Origin: Lentzea albidocapillata
GTDB taxonomy: Bacteria > Actinomycetota > Actinomycetes > Mycobacteriales > Pseudonocardiaceae
DNA length: 64,000 nucleotides
Assembly: GCF_000719115.1 (NCBI RefSeq)
Contig: NZ_JOEA01000026.1
Span: forward strand, 1-64,000
Direction: 5' to 3'
A program made the translations under genes and the position numbers. How positions within the stretch are numbered: the first letter of the stretch is position 1; every line of letters begins with the position of its first letter. The notes under the pieces are model-generated. The model was not told the DNA's origin. It searched no databases and saw nothing but the letters and a program-made list of their open reading frames with translations. Of the stretch, positions 58,658 to 64,000 are shown in pieces.

Positions 58658-58942
58658 TCAGAACGTCCGGCATCCCGGTGCTCGAGGACGGGACTTGCCT
58701 GCGGAGTCAGGATTGCGCAGCCGCAGTTGTGCTGTGCGCTGGGCTCGTTCGCGGATCGAGAGCGATCGCGCCGGTGCCACCGACAGCGGCACCAGCGCGA
58801 CGACCACGATCAACGTGAGGGCGAGCGCGGTCACGGCCGCGACGACCTCCATCGGCGACGAGAACAACGTGAAGGCGTAGAGGGCAGGCAGGAAGACCGC
58901 GAGCGTCAACAGCGCTCGCTGCCTGGTCTCCAGCCGCCACAT
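58658..58942 (-). CDS. DUF6412 small membrane protein
   Basis: 94 aa. Two hydrophobic helices at about 11-27 (LLTLAVFLPALYAFTLF) and 35-56 (VAAVTALALTLIVVVALVPLSV) are followed by SIRERAQRTAQLRLRNPDSAGKSRPRAPG, the conserved tail of DUF6412. Members of this family sit beside a short YidC paralogue in many actinobacteria, so it probably works with it. It is 38 bp upstream of the yidC-like gene, same strand. Confidence 0.75.
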   Translation of the reverse strand: MWRLETRQRALLTLAVFLPALYAFTLFSSPMEVVAAVTALALTLIVVVALVPLSVAPARSLSIRERAQRTAQLRLRNPDSAGKSRPRAPGCRTF

Positions 58943-58970
58943 GCCTCGCAGACTACCTTGCCCTCGCGGT

Positions 58971-59558
58971 TCACGACTCGACCAGGCCCGGCCGTTCAGG
59001 GTGGTCGTAGCGCACGAAGAGGTCGGCCACCGGGTCGTAGTCGTCGAACGCCGGCAGGGTCCACTCCTCGGCTGTCTTGCGTTTCAAAGCGCCGGGGGAG
59101 AGCCACAGGTGCACGGTGAGCTCGGCCGGCAGCCACCGGTCGAGCATCAGGGTGCCGTCCACGAGCACGACCCCGTTCTCCGGCACGTCGACGTACTCGG
59201 CGCGGCTGGCGCGGTCCGTGGCGGCGTTCCACAACGACGGCAGCACCTTGCCGTCCATCGCCGGGTCGAGGACCTCGCGCTGCAGGCCGCCGAAGTCGAA
59301 CCAGTCGTGCCGGTACGAGTACGAGTCGGTGCGGCCGTGTTCCAGTCGCACCGAGGCCGGTCGCAGGAAGTCCTCAGTGGACACGCGTTGCACCGGGCGG
59401 CCCAAGGCGCGCAACGGTTCCACGACGGCGTCCGCGAGCTTGCCCGGTTCGGCCGCGGGCGCGCCGTCGATCAGGACGCGCACCCGGCCTGGCAGTGCTT
59501 CGACGCGGGAGACGATCTCGGCGACGAGCGTGTCGAACGTGAGCGGCCGTACCTTCAC
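58971..59558 (-). CDS. Uridine kinase-like P-loop protein
   Basis: 195 aa, start GTG at 59558 overlapping the stop of the upstream DUF402 gene (GTGA). The fold is uridine/phosphoribulokinase-like: VRVLIDGAPAAEPGKLADAVVEPL (about 26-49) in the Walker A place, then FLRPASVRLEHGRTDSYSYRHDWFDFGGLQREVLDP (a typical uridine-kinase substrate lid) and VVLVDGTLMLDR. The normal GxxGxGKS is replaced by DGAPAAEPGK, with the final Lys retained but Ser missing. ATP binding may therefore be altered. Substrate unknown. Confidence 0.78.
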   Translation of the reverse strand: MKVRPLTFDTLVAEIVSRVEALPGRVRVLIDGAPAAEPGKLADAVVEPLRALGRPVQRVSTEDFLRPASVRLEHGRTDSYSYRHDWFDFGGLQREVLDPAMDGKVLPSLWNAATDRASRAEYVDVPENGVVLVDGTLMLDRWLPAELTVHLWLSPGALKRKTAEEWTLPAFDDYDPVADLFVRYDHPERPGLVES

Positions 59559-60097
59559 GGGTGCCAGTCCGCCCAGGCCGTGTCCCACCAGATCTCGCCG
59601 GACGCCAGCATCTTCTCGATCTTGAGCCCCTCGGCCCTGATCGCTTCGGCCTCGTCGGCGGAGTACTTGCCGGAGGCGACCTGCTCCTCGAACTCGTCGA
59701 GGTCGCGCTGTGCCCAGGTGCCGTCCGGCGCCAGCGTGTAGTCCAGCGCGTGGTCGAGGGTCTCGAACCCGTCCTCGACGCGGCGGTAGGGCGCCTGCAG
59801 GTTCAGGTAGTAGTTGCCGAACACCCGGCCCTCGCCCTTCCAGAACAGGTCGACCGAGTAGGCGTCCTGCGGGCGGTGCAGCATGAGCTTGCCGTGACCG
59901 CGCCAGAAGCCGCGTTCGGGCTTGTCCCACGGGTGCGGGTGGTGGTGGTCGGGGTAGGTCAGCCGGGTGCCCGGCTCGACGAACACCGCGAGCAGTCCCG
60001 GCTCGTCGACGACCACTCTCGTCGGCATCTCCGACCAGACCTTGCCGTGCAGCACCTCACGCCGCACCACGACCTCACCGGGCGTGAACAACCTCAT
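59555..60097 (-). CDS. DUF402 family protein
   Basis: 180 aa, ATG start at 60097, inside the last codons of the FAD monooxygenase gene (23-bp overlap, same strand), so translation may be coupled. DUF402 features are WKGEGRVFGNYYLNLQAPYRRVEDGFETLDHALDYTLAPDG (about 92-132) and RDLDEFEEQVASGKYSADEAEAIRAEG, with acidic residues that bind metal. DUF402 includes nucleoside diphosphate phosphatases. HHHPHPWDK (about 51-59) is a His-rich insert. Its downstream neighbour starts within its stop codon. Confidence 0.85.
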   Translation of the reverse strand: MRLFTPGEVVVRREVLHGKVWSEMPTRVVVDEPGLLAVFVEPGTRLTYPDHHHPHPWDKPERGFWRGHGKLMLHRPQDAYSVDLFWKGEGRVFGNYYLNLQAPYRRVEDGFETLDHALDYTLAPDGTWAQRDLDEFEEQVASGKYSADEAEAIRAEGLKIEKMLASGEIWWDTAWADWHP

Positions 60098-61340
60098 GGT
60101 CAGAACTTACGTGATCACGCTCCGCCGCGTCCTCGGCGAGCATCTTCCGCTTGAGCACGGGCACGGCGTTGGTCACGCGCAGGAACGTCCGCGAGAACGC
60201 CGCCGCGACCCGTCCGATCACGGGCTTGTGGATCAGGCTGTTGCCGTCCATCATCTCGCGCGACGCCTCCACGGCATGGAACCCGTACTCGATCATCTCC
60301 TGCTCGTACTCGCCGATCGCCTGCACGGCGTTCTCGCCCTCGGTGAGCTTGCGGCACAACAGTTCCGCGTCCCGCAGCGCCGTGTTGGCGCCGATGCCGC
60401 GGCCGGGCGTCATGAGGTGCACCGAGTCGCCGATCATCGTGACGTTGCTCGGCTGCCACGGCGGTGGCCGTTCGGACGTGCGGACCCTGATCTGGAACAC
60501 GGTCTCCGGTGTGGCCAGCGCGAACAGCTTGCGCAGGTGCGGGTGGAACTTCGGGGTCAGGTTCAGCACGACCTGCTTGAGCTCGGCCTGGCTCATGTCC
60601 TTCATGTCCGGGAACTTGTCGTGCGAGGCCGCGTAGCCCCACATGATGTAGTCGTCCTCGACACCGATGCCGTCGAAGCGCATCACGTGGATGATCACGA
60701 ACTCGCCGTGCGGCCCGAACAGCAACGTGATGCCGCCGTCGGCCAGCGGTGGCAGCAGCCTGGCGTTCTCGTCGGTCAGCGGCAGCTTGCCCGCGACCGA
60801 CGTGATGCCGGTGTCGACCACCTTGGCGTCCGGCAGGTACTGCCTGCGCACCCTGGACTGCGCGCCGTCCGCGCCGACCAGCACGTCACCGGTCTCGGAC
60901 GTGCCGTCGTCGAAGAACGCGGTGACGGTGCCGTCGTCGTTCTGGGTGAAGTGCGTGAACGTCCTGTCGAACCGGACGACGTCGTCCAGGCCGCCGAGCA
61001 ACGCCGTGCGCATCGCGATCCGGCTGACCGACTTCTCGCTGCGGCTGTCGTCGCGGTCCGTCGCGATGTCGCCGACCAGCAGTTCCCTGTACTTCTCGGT
61101 GCGCATCGCTATCCGCCGCGGCGGCCGGGCGGTGGTGCGGACGAACTCGGCGAACACGTCCGGTGGCAGACAGCTGTGCAGCGCCTTGCTGCCGTCCGGG
61201 CTGATCCCGACCCGGTAACCGATCAACATGCTGCGCGGCGTGCGGTCGCGTTCGAACAGCGCGACGTCCACGCCGGCCTTCTTCAGCCCGTGCGCCAGGC
61301 ACAGGCCACCGGTCCCCGCTCCGATGATGAGTACGCGCAT
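60075..61340 (-). CDS. FAD-dependent monooxygenase (PHBH-type fold)
   Basis: 421 aa from ATG 61340. FAD-binding motif MRVLIIGAGTGGLCLAHGLKKAGVDV (1-26), DG-like VGADGAQSRVRRQYLP (about 155-170), and GD motif MIGDSVHLMTPGRGIGANTALRDAELL (about 305-331). The middle IHVMRFDGIG.. MWGYAASHDKFPD and the family are those of bacterial hydroxylases of aromatic or polyketide compounds (2-polyprenyl-6-methoxyphenol hydroxylase type). Natural substrate not predictable. Transcribed from a strong promoter at 61373-61402 with an overlapping dyad. First gene of an operon with DUF402 and the kinase-like gene. Confidence 0.87.
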   Translation of the reverse strand: MRVLIIGAGTGGLCLAHGLKKAGVDVALFERDRTPRSMLIGYRVGISPDGSKALHSCLPPDVFAEFVRTTARPPRRIAMRTEKYRELLVGDIATDRDDSRSEKSVSRIAMRTALLGGLDDVVRFDRTFTHFTQNDDGTVTAFFDDGTSETGDVLVGADGAQSRVRRQYLPDAKVVDTGITSVAGKLPLTDENARLLPPLADGGITLLFGPHGEFVIIHVMRFDGIGVEDDYIMWGYAASHDKFPDMKDMSQAELKQVVLNLTPKFHPHLRKLFALATPETVFQIRVRTSERPPPWQPSNVTMIGDSVHLMTPGRGIGANTALRDAELLCRKLTEGENAVQAIGEYEQEMIEYGFHAVEASREMMDGNSLIHKPVIGRVAAAFSRTFLRVTNAVPVLKRKMLAEDAAERDHVSSDHEVVHAR

Positions 61341-61350
61341 GACAATCCCC

Positions 61351-61402
61351 CTTGCCAAGTCTCTTAGCAAGGAAGATATTCAGTTTGCGAGAGTCTTGTC
61401 AA
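61351..61402 (-). promoter_or_regulatory. Promoter and operator of the FAD monooxygenase operon
   Basis: On the reverse strand, TTGACA (61397-61402) and TATCTT (61373-61378) are separated by 18 bp, the best -35 in this part of the window. Immediately downstream, CTTGC and GCAAG (61351-61355 and 61367-61371) form a dyad around TAAGAGACTTG, placed to block transcription. The -35 box overlaps the final codon of the GAF regulator gene. A TetR-type repressor is likely; its gene is not here. Confidence 0.6.
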
Positions 61403-62859
61403 TCGTCCTGACTGAGTCTCCGGAGGCGCGCGGTGGCGATGGCGAGCCTGACGTCGTCCGGCGGCAACAGCTTGACCAGCTGTTCCAGCGCCTCGACGTC
61501 GTGTTCGCCCGAGTCGGTCTGGGTGAACGTCCACAGCGCGTTCGCGTCGCCGCGCTGCAGGACCGCCTTGCGCACCCCGGTCGCCAGGTCGTCCCGCTCG
61601 GCCAGCACGACGGGTGCCTCGGAGCGGCGCAGCAGCGAGCCGCGGTACCTGCTCACGGCCAGCGGCACGTCAGCGGCCCTGAGGGCGGCCCGCACCGCCA
61701 GGAAGTCGGTCTCGACGTCGGCGGTGAGGCGGTACGGCCTGGTCGCGAGGACGTCCGGGCCCAGCTGGGCGCGCAGCCGGTGCAGCTCGGCGCGCACGGT
61801 CGTGGGGTTGCCGCGCTCGCCGTAGAGGCGCAACGCGAGCTGGTCGGCCGTCAGCCTGCCCTGCAACGTCAGCGCCGCCAGGATCTCCGCGTGCCGCAAC
61901 GAGATCGGCACCTCGCGGCCGTCCAGCACGACCTTGGGCTCCGGCAGCAGGAACGACAGCGACAGCACGCTGCGCCGCACGTGCCGTTGCCGGGGAATGC
62001 GCAGCAGATAGCCGTGGGCGAGCGGCTCCAGCACCGCCTCGCGGCCGTCCGGGAGCTCGACCCGGTCCGCGGAGACGTCGACGCGCGAGGGCAGCAGTCC
62101 GTACGGCTCGACGGCCACGACCCGGCCGGTCGGGCTGAGCAACGCGCCGGGCTCGCCGCGCAACGCGATCAGGTGGCGCATGTTGCGCGCCCGCAGTTCC
62201 TCGTCCTGCGCGTGCATCCGGGCGAGCATCTCCGACTCGGCGAGGCGGGACGACGCCGAGACCAGCGCCACCATCGAGGGATGGACTGTCTCGATCGGGC
62301 CGCTGAGGTCGACGACCCCGATCGTGGTGCCCGTGTCGGGGTCGTGGATCGGGCTCGCCGCGCAGGTCCAGTGGTGGTAGGTCCGCACCAGGTGCTCGGC
62401 CGAGTGGACCGTGACGGGGGAGTTCACCGCCAGCGCCGTGCCCATCCCGTTCGTCCCCGCCGCACCCTCCGACCAGAGCGTTCCCTCTGCCAGGCCGACG
62501 TCCTCGGCACTGCCGCGGGTGTCTTTGGCCCCCTCGCACCACAGGACGTGGCCCTGGGCGTCCGCGACGATCATGATGTGCTTCGCCTCTTCCGCGAAGC
62601 CCAGCAACGTCTCGCGCAGCAGCGGCAGCGTCGGGTACAGCGGATGCCGTTTGCGCAGGTCGGAAAGCTCGTCTGCGGCGAACACGGTCGGCGCGGTGTG
62701 CAGGTCGGGATCGACGTTGGCGGCGAGTGACCGTTGCCACGACGCGGAAATCACTGAGCGTGGCAAATCAACCGTGTGAGTCCCACTCAGCACGGCATCT
62801 CTGACTCGACTCAGCAACAGTGCGTGTTGCCCGGGTTCGTGGCTCACTGATCCATCCAC
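61399..62859 (-). CDS. GAF-domain transcriptional regulator (AcoR-like, without AAA domain)
   Basis: 486 aa from GTG 62859; a TTG three codons earlier or a GTG four codons later is also possible. N-terminal region SVISASWQRSLAANVDPDL (about 33-51) and a GAF domain (LRETLLGFAEEAKHIMIVADAQGHVLWCEG, GTNGMGTALAVNSPVTVHSAEHLVRTYHHWTCAASPIHDP) are those of the AcoR/EtrA-like regulators of aldehyde or acetoin metabolism. There is no sigma-54 AAA domain. The C-terminal part (about 300-420) is a winged helix (HAEILAALTLQGRLTADQLALRLYGERGNPTTVRAELHRLRAQLG). It is divergent from the aldehyde dehydrogenase homologue 92 bp away, the expected target in this family. Confidence 0.87.
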   Translation of the reverse strand: MDGSVSHEPGQHALLLSRVRDAVLSGTHTVDLPRSVISASWQRSLAANVDPDLHTAPTVFAADELSDLRKRHPLYPTLPLLRETLLGFAEEAKHIMIVADAQGHVLWCEGAKDTRGSAEDVGLAEGTLWSEGAAGTNGMGTALAVNSPVTVHSAEHLVRTYHHWTCAASPIHDPDTGTTIGVVDLSGPIETVHPSMVALVSASSRLAESEMLARMHAQDEELRARNMRHLIALRGEPGALLSPTGRVVAVEPYGLLPSRVDVSADRVELPDGREAVLEPLAHGYLLRIPRQRHVRRSVLSLSFLLPEPKVVLDGREVPISLRHAEILAALTLQGRLTADQLALRLYGERGNPTTVRAELHRLRAQLGPDVLATRPYRLTADVETDFLAVRAALRAADVPLAVSRYRGSLLRRSEAPVVLAERDDLATGVRKAVLQRGDANALWTFTQTDSGEHDVEALEQLVKLLPPDDVRLAIATARLRRLSQDD

Positions 62860-62951
62860 GGCTTGCAACGAGCATGCAACGTTCTGCTGCCTACTTTCTC
62901 ACTTTGCCCACCCCAGGCATCGAGTGGGCCATCTCTGGCAGGGAGTCGAGA

Positions 62952-64000
62952 ATGACGCAGTACGCGGCACCGGGGCAGCCCGGCAGTGTGGTCGCGTACC
63001 GGGCGAGGTACGACCACTTCATCGGCGGCGACTACGTGTCGCCCGTTACCGGCGAGTACGTCGAGAACGTCACCCCGGTGACCGGCGACGTCTTCACCGA
63101 GGTCGCCCGTGGCACCGACGCCGACCGCGCCCGTGCGATGCACGCGGCCAGTGGCGCCGCCCGCGCGTGGGGGAACACCACGCCCCGAGAGCGTGCCACC
63201 GTGCTGTGCGAGATCGCGGACCGCATCGAGGAGCACGCAACCGAACTCGCCGTCGCCGAGACGTGGGACAACGGCAAGCCTGTGCGTGAGGCCCTGGTCG
63301 CCGACGTGCCCATGCTGATCGAGCTGTTCCGCCAGTACGCCGCCGTCGTCCGCGCCGAGGTGGGCGAGGTCGAGCAGCTCGGCCGCAGCACCTTCGACTA
63401 CCGCTCGTTCCAGCCGATCGGCGTGGTGCACGAGCGCATCTCGTGGACGTTCCCGCTGATGAACGCCTGCCGCGTGCTCGCACCCGCGCTGGCCGCCGGC
63501 AACGCGGTGGTGCTGGAGCCCGCCCTGCAGACCCCGGCGTCGATCCACGTCCTGCTGGGCGTGATCGCCGACCTGATGCCGCCCGGCGTCGTCAACGTCG
63601 TCACCGGCTCCGACGACCACCCCCTCGTCGCCGGCCGCTGCCCGAACATCTTCTTCTCCGACGTCACGGCGCGGCGCGACGGCTTCCTGGACAAGGCGCT
63701 GGAGGGCTTCGCGATGTTCGCGGCCAACCAGGGCGAGAGCTCCACGGCCCCGTCGCGCGCGTTGATCCAGACTGCCGTCTACGAGGAGTTCCTGCACCTC
63801 GCGACGGTCCGCACGGAGGAGTTGCGTTCGGGCGACCCGCTCGACACGGACACGATGGTCGGCGCTGTCGTGAGCCTTGCGCAGCGCGATCGAGTCCTTG
63901 CGTACGTGGAGCGCGGCAAGGCCGAGGGCGCCCGCCTGGTGACCGGCGGCGAGGCCTCCGGTCACTTCGTGCAGCCCACGATCTTCGAGGGCGACCACCG
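62952..64000 (+). CDS. Aldehyde dehydrogenase homologue lacking the catalytic residues (partial)
   Basis: At least 349 codons, running off the window edge; ATG start at 62952. Overall it is a member of the NAD aldehyde dehydrogenase superfamily (PVTGDVFTEVARGT, WDNGKPVREALVADVPM, MPPGVVNVVTGS). Key sites are altered: the WNFP motif is ISWTFP (163-168), the NAD-binding Lys is Glu189 (VLEP), the FTGST/ELGGK region with the catalytic Glu is deleted between residues 218 and 231 (TGSDDHPLVAGRCPNIFF), and the nucleophilic Cys is Ser264 in GESSTAPSR (normally GEVCTCPSR). The frame and codon bias are intact. Probably a pseudoenzyme; it cannot work as a normal dehydrogenase. Confidence 0.85.
   Translation, partial: MTQYAAPGQPGSVVAYRARYDHFIGGDYVSPVTGEYVENVTPVTGDVFTEVARGTDADRARAMHAASGAARAWGNTTPRERATVLCEIADRIEEHATELAVAETWDNGKPVREALVADVPMLIELFRQYAAVVRAEVGEVEQLGRSTFDYRSFQPIGVVHERISWTFPLMNACRVLAPALAAGNAVVLEPALQTPASIHVLLGVIADLMPPGVVNVVTGSDDHPLVAGRCPNIFFSDVTARRDGFLDKALEGFAMFAANQGESSTAPSRALIQTAVYEEFLHLATVRTEELRSGDPLDTDTMVGAVVSLAQRDRVLAYVERGKAEGARLVTGGEASGHFVQPTIFEGDH

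Noticed and set aside
62844..63998. Long frame on the reverse strand opposite the aldehyde dehydrogenase homologue
   Set aside because: Val/Arg/His-rich shadow sequence. The forward frame has the family's conserved segments even though its active site is changed.

Overview
The window is about 64 kb of high-GC (about 70 percent) actinobacterial chromosome. Gene content points to the Pseudonocardiales (a Lentzea, Saccharothrix or Actinosynnema-like genome). The signs are an EspG / PPE-like / DUF3558 / PE-like ESX accessory cassette, many GTG and TTG starts, leaderless-looking promoters, a GAF-regulated aldehyde dehydrogenase locus, a PucR-type proline regulator and many TetR, MarR, AraC and XRE regulators. 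This placement is inferred from gene content, not from a marker gene. No integrase, transposase gene, CRISPR array or rRNA is visible. There are four tRNA genes: two Lys(CTT), one His(GTG) and one Val(GAC).

Layout. 0-3.5 kb: tail of a fasciclin protein, two secreted low-complexity proteins (one Gly/Asn-repeat protein with His/Trp-rich inserts) and two small unknowns. 3.5-8.5 kb: a fatty acid desaturase, a MarR/NAD(P)-binding reductase pair, then a decayed stretch with two pseudogenes around an intact DUF3995 membrane protein. 8.7-19.2 kb: a segment bounded by two directly repeated tRNA-Lys genes. It holds a lysoplasmalogenase, AraC and TetR regulators, a VOC protein, a Baeyer-Villiger-type monooxygenase, an M20 amidohydrolase, an XRE-like protein, a LasA-type M23 endopeptidase followed by a tRNA relic, a DUF418 protein and an IS30-HTH/MarR-like regulator. 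19.4-28.9 kb: housekeeping genes, namely an L,D-transpeptidase, an ABC-F ATPase behind tRNA-His, oligoribonuclease, a HerA-like ATPase, an MFS transporter, a GlxA-type regulator and a YdbS/YdbT PH-domain pair.

28.9-33.9 kb: the most interesting block. An unlisted 44-codon gene for a tiny secreted peptide is divergent, at 19 bp, from an XRE-TPR regulator, which faces a TPR-LuxR regulator. Next come a 158-bp hairpin element flanked by CTAG (probable MITE) and an acyl-CoA synthetase whose stop codon lies in one CTAG. 34-38.4 kb: a flavoprotein reductase, a MarR/azoreductase/NUDIX locus and a Rox-like rifamycin monooxygenase with an upstream inverted repeat resembling the rifamycin-associated element. 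38.4-43.1 kb: an operon of a TPR membrane protein, a small secreted protein and a fused SecDF, then a lactate monooxygenase-like enzyme. 43.1-46.2 kb: the ESX accessory cassette. 46.3-51.1 kb: a toroid protein, an AraC regulator, tRNA-Val, a GH16-CBM6 glucanase under a LacI-type palindrome, and a stand-alone PolA-like polymerase. 51.3-58 kb: a STAND-TPR protein and the proline catabolic locus (proline dehydrogenase, PruA, PucR-type regulator). 58-64 kb: a YidC paralogue with DUF6412, a kinase-like protein, DUF402, an FAD monooxygenase, a GAF regulator, and the start of an aldehyde dehydrogenase homologue that has lost its catalytic residues.

Local regulation recurs as a theme: regulator-enzyme pairs with visible dyads in the shared intergenic region (MarR/reductase, TetR/monooxygenase, MarR/azoreductase, HTH/DUF418, PucR/PruA). 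Convergent genes often overlap at their 3' ends, by 4 to 86 bp.
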